A DNA stretch of 64,000 nt. Source: JBHENC01 sp046262295. Lineage in GTDB: Bacteria > Acidobacteriota > Blastocatellia > Pyrinomonadales > Pyrinomonadaceae. Below, piece after piece: positions 1 to 8,504 of the stretch (position 1 is its first letter; every line of letters starts with the position of its first letter). The stretch lies in NCBI GenBank assembly GCA_046262295.1, contig JBHENC010000003.1, forward strand, positions 310,001 through 374,000, in the 5' to 3' direction. The position numbers were made by a program, and so were the translations under genes. The notes beneath the pieces were generated by a model. It was given only the letters and a program-made list of their open reading frames with translations, was not told the origin of the DNA and ran no database searches.

Positions 1-368
1 AGATGTCGCCATTGCAGTGCGAGTCTTGTTGCGAGTTCGGCGGCGATGTCTGTGCCACCGGCGCGCAACGTAAACTTGTCCGCTTCCTGCAATGCTACAA
101 TATCCGCGCGCGGCATACGCTTTCCATCTTTGAAACAGCGCGCGGCTTTTTCTATATGACGGGCGATCAACGACGGGCGACGGCGCGGCAGCATCAATCC
201 GACGCGCCGCAGCAAACTGCCTGTGATTAAATACGAGCCGACGGCGTAGCGTATATTGAAGGTTGCGACGACAATCCGCGTGCGCTTCTGATATTCACCG
301 GGCATCAAAACTTTTGTCTCTTTTTCCCCATGTGCTGTATTTGCCCGGTTGCGTTCGTTCGTCGCCAT
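1..368 (-). CDS. Endonuclease/exonuclease/phosphatase (EEP) family protein, N-terminal part
   Basis: The gene starts at ATG 368 on the minus strand and runs off the left edge, so only about 122 N-terminal residues are visible. After a short polar lead comes VVATFNIRYAVGS, and about 50 residues later ADIVALQEAD. In the EEP (DNase I-like) fold these correspond to the Asn of the first strand and the metal-binding Glu of the LQE motif. The following residues, a conserved-looking AGGTDIAAELA, fit the same fold. There is no signal peptide, so it probably acts in the cytoplasm. The family hydrolyses phosphodiesters in nucleic acids, lipids or sugar phosphates, and the substrate cannot be told from this fragment. 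The C-terminal catalytic His and Asp lie outside the window. Confidence 0.7.
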   Translation of the reverse strand, partial: MATNERNRANTAHGEKETKVLMPGEYQKRTRIVVATFNIRYAVGSYLITGSLLRRVGLMLPRRRPSLIARHIEKAARCFKDGKRMPRADIVALQEADKFTLRAGGTDIAAELATRLALQWRH

Positions 369-456
369 GCGCGCTCTTTTTTACGCTAAACCCGCGCGCG
401 ACGCAAAACTGAAATGATGATTTGGTGTTGATACGCTGTGACAGGAGAGGCTGTTG

Positions 457-831
457 ATGAAGACTCCGATTGTGCTGGCGGTCGGTGATATTTTCTTTGT
501 CTCGAAGATTCGCGCGGTCGCCGAACACTTGGGCGTTGCGGTTCGCTTGGCGAAAGATGCGGCGTCTGTCCTCGAACTTGCACGCGAGGCCGAACCGCCG
601 CTATTAATTTTCGATCTTCATTCGACGAAGCATAATCCGTTTGCCGTCGCCGCAGAGTTAAAGAATGACGAGAGCTTGCGCCGCATACGTCTGATAGGTT
701 TCTATTCGCACGTTGACACGGCGTTGCGCCAGCAGGCCGAAGCGTCCGGCTTCGATCAAACGCTTCCGCGCAGCGTCTTCACAAAGCGGCTCGCGGAAAT
801 TCTGGCAGGCCATGATCAGCGCGCTCGATGA
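457..831 (+). CDS. Degenerate CheY-like receiver protein
   Basis: A 124-residue single-domain protein with the alternating beta/alpha pattern of a response-regulator receiver. The start is taken as ATG 457 because an AGGAGAGG ribosome site ends at 450; an in-frame TTG at 454 is less likely. The phospho-acceptor position appears as LLIFDLHS near residue 50. The N-terminal acidic pair is reduced to one Asp (VLAVGD), and the C-terminal Lys position reads LPRSVF, with Arg. It may therefore be phosphorylated poorly or act as an unphosphorylated adaptor. No output domain or partner kinase is present. It stands alone ahead of crcB with a 59-base gap. Family assignment is by fold pattern only. Confidence 0.6.
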   Translation: MKTPIVLAVGDIFFVSKIRAVAEHLGVAVRLAKDAASVLELAREAEPPLLIFDLHSTKHNPFAVAAELKNDESLRRIRLIGFYSHVDTALRQQAEASGFDQTLPRSVFTKRLAEILAGHDQRAR

Positions 832-890
832 ACGGGCATGGCGCGATAAGTTTTGATAGAGATTGAGCAAGCAAGAGCGGCGAGGGAACT

Positions 891-1442
891 GTGGAGACAT
901 TGACGAAGTATCTGGCGGTGGCGGTTGGAAGCGCGTGCGGCGGTTGCCTGCGTTATTACATGGGCGGCTCCGTGCTGGCGCGCACGGCTGCGCCGTTTCC
1001 GACCGCAACCTTTGTTATCAACATCACAGGCTCTTTCATCATCGGCTTTTTTCTCACGCTCGCCACCGAACGCATCAACATCAGCCCGCATTTACGCCTC
1101 GCCGTCGCCGTCGGCTTCGTCGGCGCTTACACGACGTTTTCAACCTTTGAATATGAAACCGCGCGCCTCGTTGAAGAGAAAGGTTACGTGCTCGCTGCCT
1201 TGAACGTCATCCTGAGCGTACTCATCGGCTTCATCGCCGTCTGGTCTGGCATCATCGCCGCACGCCTCTTGGAAAAGCGCGCTGTAACGGACAGCACGGC
1301 CTACGCGAGCTTCGAGCAACAGGCAAACGCAGACGATCCCGCCCAAAGCTTCGGAGCCGAACGCGACATACGCGACGCGACAATCACACTTCACAACAAC
1401 GAAGAAATAAAGCGTCCGGCAAAGCATCGCCCGGACGCTTGA
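891..1442 (+). CDS. crcB: Fluoride ion channel CrcB/FluC with hydrophilic C-terminal tail
   Basis: Encodes a 183-residue membrane protein whose first 125 residues form four transmembrane helices. Diagnostic motifs are GSACGGCLRYYMG in helix 1, NITGSFIIGFF in helix 2, and GAYTTFSTFEYE in helix 3, the TFSTF fluoride/sodium site of the family. Fluc proteins work as antiparallel dimers that export fluoride passively. The start is GTG 891. The last 55-60 residues are hydrophilic and absent from typical 125-residue family members. Their final codons double as one arm of a terminator hairpin (1410-1440). I saw no fluoride riboswitch in the 59-base leader. The gene converges on aroF. Confidence 0.9.
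   Translation: METLTKYLAVAVGSACGGCLRYYMGGSVLARTAAPFPTATFVINITGSFIIGFFLTLATERINISPHLRLAVAVGFVGAYTTFSTFEYETARLVEEKGYVLAALNVILSVLIGFIAVWSGIIAARLLEKRAVTDSTAYASFEQQANADDPAQSFGAERDIRDATITLHNNEEIKRPAKHRPDA
1410..1440. terminator. Hairpin shared by convergent crcB and aroF
   Basis: A perfect 10-bp stem (1410-1419 with 1431-1440) and an 11-base loop. The stem lies inside the last codons of crcB. On the minus strand it is followed by a T-rich run (TTTATTTCTT), as expected for intrinsic termination of aroF transcripts. On the plus strand the downstream T-run is weak. Confidence 0.6.
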
Positions 1443-1522
1443 AAATTATTACGAAAAACTCGCCCGCTGATGAGCGCCGGATGTCTCTGACGCCGCTTGC
1501 GCGTAACTCCTTGACGCTTCGT

Positions 1523-2542
1523 TCAGGAAACAGGCGCGGGCAGGATTACGTCGTGGATGGCGCGGACTTCGGTGACGAGTTGGGCGTATTGATCGAGCGT
1601 CAAAGCCTGTGCGCCGTCGGAGAGTGCGCGGTCGGGTTGATCGTGGACTTCTATAATCAATCCGTCTGCGCCGACGGCGACGCCCGCACGGGCGAGCGGC
1701 GTGACCATGTAGTTTTTGCCTGTGCCGTGCGACGGATCAACAATGACGGGCAAATGCGAAAGGCGACGCACCGCCGGAATGGATGCGAGGTCTAATGTGT
1801 TACGTGTGTGCTGCGCGAAGGTGCGGACGCCGCGCTCGCACAGAACGACGTTGTAGTTTCCTTCCGACATTACGTATTCAGCCGCGAGCAGCCATTCGTC
1901 GAGCATCGCCGCGAGGCCGCGTTTCAAGAGCACCGGCAGATGCGAGCGACCCGCGCGGCGCAGCAGCGAATAGTTCTGCATATTGCGCGCGCCGATTTGA
2001 ATCACGTCGCCGTAGCGTTCGACCAGATCAATTCCCGCTTCGTCCACCGCCTCCGTGACGATCTTCAAGCCGTAAGTCTCGCGCACCTCCGCGAGAATCT
2101 TCAGGCCTTCTTCGCCGAGTCCCTGAAACGCATATGGAGACGTGCGCGGCTTGAACGCGCCGCCGCGAAAGAAACGCGCGCCGCTGCGCCGCACAGACTC
2201 CGCGATGCTGAACGCCTGCGCGCGGCTTTCGACCGCGCACGGCCCCGCGATGATCGCCAACTCGTCGCCGCCGATAGTCGCATCACCGACGCGCACAACA
2301 GTCTTTTCGGGACGCAAATCGAGCGAGATTAATTTGTAAGGCTTGCTGACGCGAATCGCTTCCGCGACGCCGGGCAGATTCTCAAACCGCGAAGCATCAA
2401 CCGCGCCTTGATTGCCGGTGATGCCGATGGCCGTGCGTTGTGCGCCCGGCATACTATGCCCGCGCAATCCCAGATCATTGATAATGCTGAGGACGTTTTC
2501 TATCTCCGCCTCCGTCGCATCCGCTTTCATGACAATAAGCAT
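1523..2542 (-). CDS. aroF: 3-deoxy-7-phosphoheptulonate (DAHP) synthase, type I beta with ferredoxin-like regulatory domain
   Basis: A 339-residue enzyme that condenses phosphoenolpyruvate and erythrose 4-phosphate, the first step of the shikimate pathway. Residues 1-65 (starting MLIVMKADATEAEIENV) form the small ferredoxin-like domain that binds Phe or Tyr in the Thermotoga-type enzyme, so feedback inhibition is likely. The catalytic TIM barrel carries IAGPCAVES (metal Cys), FRGGAFKPRTSPYAFQG, QIGARNMQN and VIVDPSHGTGK. Length is normal for this subclass. It lies downstream of argS on the same strand with a 33-base gap, so the two may be co-transcribed. It ends toward the shared hairpin at 1410-1440. 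Confidence 0.93.
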   Translation of the reverse strand: MLIVMKADATEAEIENVLSIINDLGLRGHSMPGAQRTAIGITGNQGAVDASRFENLPGVAEAIRVSKPYKLISLDLRPEKTVVRVGDATIGGDELAIIAGPCAVESRAQAFSIAESVRRSGARFFRGGAFKPRTSPYAFQGLGEEGLKILAEVRETYGLKIVTEAVDEAGIDLVERYGDVIQIGARNMQNYSLLRRAGRSHLPVLLKRGLAAMLDEWLLAAEYVMSEGNYNVVLCERGVRTFAQHTRNTLDLASIPAVRRLSHLPVIVDPSHGTGKNYMVTPLARAGVAVGADGLIIEVHDQPDRALSDGAQALTLDQYAQLVTEVRAIHDVILPAPVS

Positions 2543-2575
2543 AACTATTCAGTGTCCTTAATATTACGTCTGTTC

Positions 2576-4651
2576 TTACATTCGTTCGGGCACGCCGATG
2601 CCGAGCGTGTAGAGTGTGGAAATCAACTGCCGCCGCGCGATGCTTGCCACCGCGACGAGCACCGCGCGCCGCGCCGCGTCTTCTTCGGCGATGATTCGAT
2701 GACGATGATAAAAGAGATTAAAGGCGCGCGCCAGATTGAAGGCGTACTTTGCCAGATGCGCCGGTTCAGCCGCCGCCGCCGCTTGCTTGACGGCTTCATC
2801 GAGCCGCGCCGCCAGCGTGACCAGCGACCACAGTTCATCGCCGCTCTCGCCGTTCAAGATACGCTCCGCTGCTTCCTTCTCGGCACCGTTAACTGCATTC
2901 GCCGCTTTGATAAATACATCGGCCTGCGTGCGCGTCGCATCATCCAGCTTGCGGAAGATGGCGTTGGCGCGCACGGCGGCATACTGGCAGTAAGGCCCCG
3001 TTTCGCCCTCGAACGAAAGTGCCTCCGTGAAGTCGAAGGCGATTACGGAATTGCGCGTCCACTTGAGTAGGAAATAGCGCAACGCTCCGACAGCAATCCG
3101 GTGCGCCGTTGCCTGCTTGTCCGCTTCGGAAAGATCAGCATGACGCGCTTCGACTTCGACGAGCGCGCTCGCTTCCAGACGATCAATCAAATCATCTGCT
3201 TTCACGCCGAGACCCTTTCGCCCGCTCATTTCTATGAAGGGACGCGCGCGGTCTTCAACGCTCAACTCAAGGCCGAGTTCTTCGCAAGCAGCGGACGAGA
3301 GCGCGACCATTTCATATGATAAATGCACGCTCGCTTCCGCGCCGATGTCCGGGGCAATCGCCGCCACGCCGCGCTTCACGACATCCTGCGTGTAGGATTG
3401 ACGCGAATCAATCACGTTATAGGCAGTTGCGCCGCCGCCGAAATGCGGATGCTCATCGCCCGGTTTATCGTTCGCCGGTTGCGGTTTATCGGTCGTGATC
3501 CATGTCTGGTAGCCGTCCGCATACGTGCGAAACAATTTGTAATTGAAATCGAGTCCAAGGCGTCCCAGTTTCCAGAGTTGATATGCGATGTCTTTGCCCG
3601 TGTACGTGACCGTGCCGTTAGAGCGCACGATGATCTTGTCGGCCTCATGCTCGTCCGTTCCTGTGTGCGACTCGAAGGGCATCACCCAGCAACCTTTATT
3701 GCGCCCTTCGGTCTCGAGGCGAATCACGCCGGTCTCTTTCATGCGCACGAAGGCGTGATCCCAGAAACGCAATCGCAGTATTTCCGACTCGCGCGGCAGC
3801 ACGTCGTAGCGAATTCCCAGACGCCACATCGTATCTAAAATACATTCGACATTGCGCGTGGCGACGTATTCGGCGAGCGTGGCTGTATCGTTGTCGCCTT
3901 CCTCAATCGCGTGCAGCGTTTCGGCGCGAAGTTTGAGACGTTCGGCGTTCATCTCGCCGCTCGGCTCATCGTTGCGATAAAAGAGGCCGACGCGCGTGTA
4001 TAAATCCCAGCAATAGTAATCGAAGGTGCGTTCGGCGGGCAGCGATTCATCGAGCGCGCGTATGTCTTCGAGCGTCATGCGTTCGAGATGCGTGAATCCG
4101 ACGACGACATCCGCGACCTGCACGCCAGTGTTGTCTATGTAGTTTTGCACTTCGACGCGATTGCCCGCCGCGCGCAAGATGTTTACGAAAGCGTCGCCGA
4201 GAACGGCGTTGCGCACGTGGCCGATGTGCGCGGCCTTGTTCGGATTGATGCTCGTATGCTCGACCATGCGCAGCGGGCGCGCGGCGAGCGATGCTGTCGA
4301 ACCAATGTGCTCATCTTCGCTCGCGGAAGCGAATCGCGCGAGCAATGCGGCGCGATCAAAGAAGACGTTGAGATAACCCGCGCCCGCCACTTCAACGCGC
4401 GCAATGTTTTCAGTTTTTTGAATTGCTCCACGCAGTTCTTCGGCGATTAAGCGCGGCGCACGCTTTTCGCCCGTCGCTGCCTTGATGCGTTTGGCAAGCT
4501 CGAAAGCGACCGGAAAAGCCAGATCGCCAAGCTCCGTGCGCGGCGGAACTTCCGCGCTGACCTGCTCAAGCCCGATGCCGAAAATCTCTGCGGCGGCAAC
4601 GCACACGCGCTCGCGCAAACTCTCCTGCAAATTTTGCAAACTCAATTCCAA
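2576..4651 (-). CDS. argS: Arginyl-tRNA synthetase
   Basis: Charges tRNA-Arg in the cytoplasm. I place the start at TTG 4651 because a GGAGG ribosome site (4659-4663) sits seven bases upstream and the protein then begins at the family's usual N-terminus (ELSLQNLQESLRER). A longer frame to 4789 runs across the larC promoter and is unlikely to be used. The resulting 691 residues are longer than the usual 550-600. The class I signature reads AAHIGHVRN near residue 142. The KMSK region is replaced by MSGRKGLGVKADDL, and the DALR anticodon domain closes the protein (ALRYFLLKWTRNSVIAFDF). A polar, Pro/Gly-rich segment (DKPQPANDKPGDEHPHFGGG) in the catalytic half looks like an insertion. Confidence 0.93.
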   Translation of the reverse strand: MELSLQNLQESLRERVCVAAAEIFGIGLEQVSAEVPPRTELGDLAFPVAFELAKRIKAATGEKRAPRLIAEELRGAIQKTENIARVEVAGAGYLNVFFDRAALLARFASASEDEHIGSTASLAARPLRMVEHTSINPNKAAHIGHVRNAVLGDAFVNILRAAGNRVEVQNYIDNTGVQVADVVVGFTHLERMTLEDIRALDESLPAERTFDYYCWDLYTRVGLFYRNDEPSGEMNAERLKLRAETLHAIEEGDNDTATLAEYVATRNVECILDTMWRLGIRYDVLPRESEILRLRFWDHAFVRMKETGVIRLETEGRNKGCWVMPFESHTGTDEHEADKIIVRSNGTVTYTGKDIAYQLWKLGRLGLDFNYKLFRTYADGYQTWITTDKPQPANDKPGDEHPHFGGGATAYNVIDSRQSYTQDVVKRGVAAIAPDIGAEASVHLSYEMVALSSAACEELGLELSVEDRARPFIEMSGRKGLGVKADDLIDRLEASALVEVEARHADLSEADKQATAHRIAVGALRYFLLKWTRNSVIAFDFTEALSFEGETGPYCQYAAVRANAIFRKLDDATRTQADVFIKAANAVNGAEKEAAERILNGESGDELWSLVTLAARLDEAVKQAAAAAEPAHLAKYAFNLARAFNLFYHRHRIIAEEDAARRAVLVAVASIARRQLISTLYTLGIGVPERM

Positions 4652-4758
4652 ATCTTTTCCTCCGCTTACATCACAGGCATACGCAGGGCACACCGCATCA
4701 AAACAAACAGTATAACTTGAGCCGCCGCGCGACGCCAACGCGCCATCATTGCCCATCC

Positions 4759-4789
4759 TTGACATGATTGCCGTATGCTCTGCTACCAT
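4759..4789 (+). promoter_or_regulatory. Putative sigma-70 promoter for larC-folE
   Basis: A perfect TTGACA (-35, 4759-4764) is followed after 19 bases by TACCAT (-10, 4784-4789), preceded by TGC as an extended -10. The spacer is longer than ideal. Transcription would begin about ten bases before the larC ATG at 4806. Its position in the argS leader argues for the shorter argS start. Confidence 0.4.
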
Positions 4790-4805
4790 CGAAGTTTGAC
4801 GTGCG

Positions 4806-6050
4806 ATGAAAATTCTTTACTTTGATTGTTTCGCGGGTGCGAGCGGCGACATGATTCTGGGCGCGCTCGTCGGCGCAGGCTGCGATGCGCGTGCGCTCAC
4901 GGAGCAGCTCGCATTGCTCGGCGTGGCGAATTACGAAGTCGCGTTCGATAAGGCTTTGCGCTCCGGCATCAGCGCCACGCGCGCTCATGTGCGAACCGCG
5001 CCGGAACACAAGCATCGGCATCTCGGCGACATTCTGAAAATAATCCACGAATCGAAGCTGCGCGACTCCGTAAAAACACGCGCGGCACGGATTTTTACGC
5101 GGCTTACCGAGTCGGAAGCGCGCGTTCACAATGAACCTGTCGAGCGCATACATTTTCATGAAGTCGGCGCGCTCGATGCAATTATAGATGTCGTCGGAGC
5201 GTGCATCGGTTTCGAGTTGCTCGGCGTCGAGCGATTTGTTTGTTCGCCGCTTCATGTCGGCAGCGGCACAATCGAAATTGCGCACGGACGCTTTCCCGTT
5301 CCGCCGCCCGCCGTCGCGGAGCTTCTCAAAGGCGCACCCGTTTATGCGACGGACATCAAGGGCGAACTCGTGACGCCGACGGGCGCAGCCATTATCAGCA
5401 CGGTTTGCGAAGAGTACGGCGCGCTGCCCGCGATGAAAATTGAAAGCACCGGATACGGCGCGGGCAAACGCGAATATGAACGCTTTCCCAATGTGCTGCG
5501 CGTCATTATCGGCGAAGCTTCCGGCACATCAAAAGATGATGCGCGTGATGAAGAGTTGGTGCTGATTGAAACGAACATAGATGATGTTTCGCCGCAGGTG
5601 CTCGGTTATCTGATGGAACGCGCGTTTGCCTTGGGCGCGCTGGATTGTTATTTCACGCCCGTGCAGATGAAGAAGAATCGTCCCGGCGTGCTCGTCTCCG
5701 TTTTGTGCCGCACGGCGTTGCGCGAAAAGTTGTGCGAACTTCTTTTCAACGAAACGACGACGCTCGGCTTACGCTTTTCCGTAGTCGAACGGCGCGCTCT
5801 CGCCCGCGAACTTTTTCGCGTTGAAACGCCATACGGATTGATTGACGTTAAGGCGGCGCGTTTTAATAATCGTTTCACTAACGCGATGCCGGAATACGAA
5901 CAGTGTCGGGCGGCGGCGCAAAAAGCGGGCGTCGCTCTGCGAATTGTAGAAGCGGCGGCGCGCGTGGCTTTCGATAAAGTGATTGAAGGCAACGGACGCG
6001 AACAGGCGTTTGAAAAACAATCGGCGGTTGAAGGAATCAAACAGAAATGA
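4806..6050 (+). CDS. larC: LarC-type nickel-pincer cofactor synthase (DUF111)
   Basis: A 414-residue protein starting MKILYFDCFAGASGDMILGA, the hallmark N-terminus of the LarC family. LarC inserts nickel into the pyridinium-3,5-bisthiocarboxylate mononucleotide cofactor of lactate racemase-type enzymes, using CTP. Other family landmarks are HFHEVGALDAIIDVVG (His-rich, near residue 115) and ETNIDDVSPQVLGYLMERAF. In some lactobacilli the gene is split by a programmed frameshift; here it is one frame. The genes larA, larB and larE are not in the window, so the client enzyme is unknown. The stop codon overlaps the folE start by four bases (ATGA), indicating translational coupling. Confidence 0.9.
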   Translation: MKILYFDCFAGASGDMILGALVGAGCDARALTEQLALLGVANYEVAFDKALRSGISATRAHVRTAPEHKHRHLGDILKIIHESKLRDSVKTRAARIFTRLTESEARVHNEPVERIHFHEVGALDAIIDVVGACIGFELLGVERFVCSPLHVGSGTIEIAHGRFPVPPPAVAELLKGAPVYATDIKGELVTPTGAAIISTVCEEYGALPAMKIESTGYGAGKREYERFPNVLRVIIGEASGTSKDDARDEELVLIETNIDDVSPQVLGYLMERAFALGALDCYFTPVQMKKNRPGVLVSVLCRTALREKLCELLFNETTTLGLRFSVVERRALARELFRVETPYGLIDVKAARFNNRFTNAMPEYEQCRAAAQKAGVALRIVEAAARVAFDKVIEGNGREQAFEKQSAVEGIKQK

Positions 6051-6679
6051 GCAGACGGGTTTCAAGCATCGAGGCGCATGGAAAACCAGTTGAGCGCGAG
6101 CCGCTTCGCCGTGAAGTTGATCTGGAGCGGATTGCACAGGGCGTGCGTTTGATTCTCGAAGGCATCGGCGAAGACCCGACGCGCGCCGGTTTGCAGCGGA
6201 CGCCGGAGCGCGTCGCGGAGATGTATGCGGAGTTGACCGCAGGGATGCACGAAGACCCGAGCCAGCACGTCCAGCCTTTGCCCGGCGATTCGCACGATCA
6301 AATGGTCATCGTCAAAGACATCAGCATCGCTTCCATCTGCGAGCATCATTTAGCGCCGTTCGTCGGCAAGTGCCACATCGCATACATCCCGAAGCGCGGG
6401 CGCATCGTCGGTTTATCGAAACTCGCGCGCGTGGCTGAAACTTTCGCGCGCCGCCTGCAAGTTCAGGAACGCCTGACTTCGGAAATCGCGCAGACTTTGT
6501 TTGACGGGTTAAAGCCGCTCGGCGTGATGGTCGTGATCGAAGCCGAACACACTTGCATGACATTGCGTGGTGTGAAAAAGCCCGGCGCGATAACGCTCAC
6601 ATCGGAAGTGCTCGGCGCTTTTCGCAAAGACCCGAGCACGCGCGCCGAAGCGATGGCGCTCATCAAGGGAAATCATTAG
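6047..6679 (+). CDS. folE: GTP cyclohydrolase I
   Basis: Converts GTP to 7,8-dihydroneopterin triphosphate, the entry to folate (and pterin or queuosine) synthesis. The 210-residue protein has the full family set: PERVAEMYAEL, the zinc and active-site segment ICEHHLAPFVGKCHIAYIP, GLSKLARVAETFARRLQVQE, and EAEHTCMTLRGVKKPGA with the second zinc Cys. Residues 1-30 are a variable lead. It overlaps larC by four bases, and the functional reason for coupling pterin and nickel-pincer synthesis is not evident. A short AT-rich gap of about 70 bases separates it from the next gene. Confidence 0.95.
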   Translation: MSRRVSSIEAHGKPVEREPLRREVDLERIAQGVRLILEGIGEDPTRAGLQRTPERVAEMYAELTAGMHEDPSQHVQPLPGDSHDQMVIVKDISIASICEHHLAPFVGKCHIAYIPKRGRIVGLSKLARVAETFARRLQVQERLTSEIAQTLFDGLKPLGVMVVIEAEHTCMTLRGVKKPGAITLTSEVLGAFRKDPSTRAEAMALIKGNH

Positions 6680-6748
6680 AATCAAACATCGGAAATTTCA
6701 AAGTCAGCTCCCCTATTTAATTCAACTTTTGCACAGGTAGAAAATGAA

Positions 6749-8419
6749 ATGAACAGAATAAAGATTACTCTCGCGGCGCTGCTCGTCGCCGTTTTCGCAA
6801 GCATCGTGTTGACGCAGGAGCGCGCCAAGCCCTGGAGCGTTATCAGCGAAGCGACCTTGCGTAAGCACATCAAAACTCTCGCGGACGATTCTTTCGAGGG
6901 ACGCGGCACAGGCGCGAAGGGCGGAGAACGCGCCGTCGAATATATTGCCGCGCAGTTGAAAGCTCTGGGCTTGCGCGGCGCAGGCGCATCAGGCAGCTTT
7001 TCTCAACCCGTCTCACTCTTCGGCGTCAAAGCCGATCCGCAAACCGTTTTGACGATCAACGCGAAGAACAAAAAAGAGACGTTCAAATTCGCGGATGAGT
7101 TCGTCGCCTTCACAGGCGCGCAGACGCCCGAAGTCTCGCTAAACAACGATCTCGTCTTCGTCGGTTATGGCATAGACGCGCCCGAACAGCGTTGGAACGA
7201 TTACAAGGGCGCGCCCGAAAATTATCGCAACAAGATTCTGGTAATGTTTGTCAACGATCCGCCCGCGACGCCGGAAGAACCGAATCTTTTCGGCGCACGC
7301 GCGCTCACTTACTACGGGCGCTGGACATACAAATTTGAGGAAGCCGCACGGCGCGGCGCAGCCGGTGTGATTCTGCTGCACACAACTGAATCGGCTGGCT
7401 ATCCTTGGAGCGTCGTGCGCACTTCAAATGGTTCATGGCGTTATGACATTGCGCGCGAAGCCGACCCGCGCACGCCGTTTTTGAAGATGCGTGCATGGAT
7501 GACCGACGAAGCGGCGCACCGCTTGATGGCGCTCGCCGGACAAAATCTGGAAGACTTGCGCACGCGTGCCGCCTCGCGCGATTTTCAACCCGTGCCGCTA
7601 AACTTAACGGGCGCGATTAATCTTAAAAGCGAAACGAAGCCGGTCAAGGCGGCCAACGTCGCGGCGGTTTTGCCCGGACGCGATCCGAAGTTGAAGGATG
7701 AGTACGTGGTCTTCTCCGCGCACTGGGATCATTTAGGCATCGGCGCGCCGAACGCGAAAGGCGACAGGATTTACAACGGCGCGGTGGACAACGCTTCCGG
7801 TTGCGCCGCCGTGCTTGCCATTGCCGAAGCGATTACGAAGTTGCCCGCGAACCAACGCCCGCGCCGCTCCGTTTTGTTTCTCTTTCCGACCGCCGAAGAA
7901 CAGGGCTTGTTAGGCGCGGAATGGTACGCGCGCCATCCGATTGTGCCGCTTGCGAAAACCGCCGCCGACGTGAATCTCGATTCGATGAACATACTCGGCT
8001 TGACGAACGACTTCGAGCCGCTCGGCGCTGATCGTTCGACGCTGAAGATGGTGGTGGACGAAGTGGCGCGCGAACGCGGTTTGAAAGTCTCGCCGGATGC
8101 GCGTCCCGAACAGGGGTCTTTCTATCGTTCGGATCATTTTCCGTTTGCGAAGGTCGGCGTGCCTTCGATCAATTTGGAAGCGGGATCGGATTTCGTAGGC
8201 CATCCGGCGGACTGGGGCGAAGAACAATTCAACGCCTACAACTCTGCGAACTATCATCAACCTTCGGATGAATACAGCGATAGCTGGAACTTCGACGGCA
8301 TGAGGCAGGAGACGGAAATCGCGCTCGCCATCGGCCTTCGCGTCGCCAACGCGAACGGGTTGCCGTACTACAACAAGGGCGACGAATTCGCTAAAGCACA
8401 GCCGAACAGAAGCAGATAA
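6749..8419 (+). CDS. Exported M28-family zinc aminopeptidase with PA domain
   Basis: A 556-residue protein that begins with a Sec signal peptide (MNRIKITLAALLVAVFASIVL, cleaved near residue 22). A protease-associated (PA) insert spans roughly residues 130-300. The M28 catalytic domain follows, with two-zinc ligands visible as FSAHWDHLG (His/Asp), GAVDNASGCAAV (Asp), PTAEEQGLLGA (catalytic Glu-Glu), NLDSMN (Asp) and FYRSDHFPFAKVG (His). Family members remove N-terminal residues from peptides in the periplasm or outside the cell. It is flanked by cytosolic housekeeping genes with no evident operon partner. The exact peptide specificity is unknown. Confidence 0.9.
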   Translation: MNRIKITLAALLVAVFASIVLTQERAKPWSVISEATLRKHIKTLADDSFEGRGTGAKGGERAVEYIAAQLKALGLRGAGASGSFSQPVSLFGVKADPQTVLTINAKNKKETFKFADEFVAFTGAQTPEVSLNNDLVFVGYGIDAPEQRWNDYKGAPENYRNKILVMFVNDPPATPEEPNLFGARALTYYGRWTYKFEEAARRGAAGVILLHTTESAGYPWSVVRTSNGSWRYDIAREADPRTPFLKMRAWMTDEAAHRLMALAGQNLEDLRTRAASRDFQPVPLNLTGAINLKSETKPVKAANVAAVLPGRDPKLKDEYVVFSAHWDHLGIGAPNAKGDRIYNGAVDNASGCAAVLAIAEAITKLPANQRPRRSVLFLFPTAEEQGLLGAEWYARHPIVPLAKTAADVNLDSMNILGLTNDFEPLGADRSTLKMVVDEVARERGLKVSPDARPEQGSFYRSDHFPFAKVGVPSINLEAGSDFVGHPADWGEEQFNAYNSANYHQPSDEYSDSWNFDGMRQETEIALAIGLRVANANGLPYYNKGDEFAKAQPNRSR

Positions 8420-8504
8420 ATGTAGATCGCCGAACGCGAATCGTTAACGGATGTGGCAAGTCGGTTTCACGATTGACGATTCGCGTTTCGATGATTACTT
8501 AACG

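Noticed and set aside
832..890. Fluoride riboswitch before crcB
   Set aside because: The 59-base leader lacks the conserved crcB RNA pseudoknot pattern.
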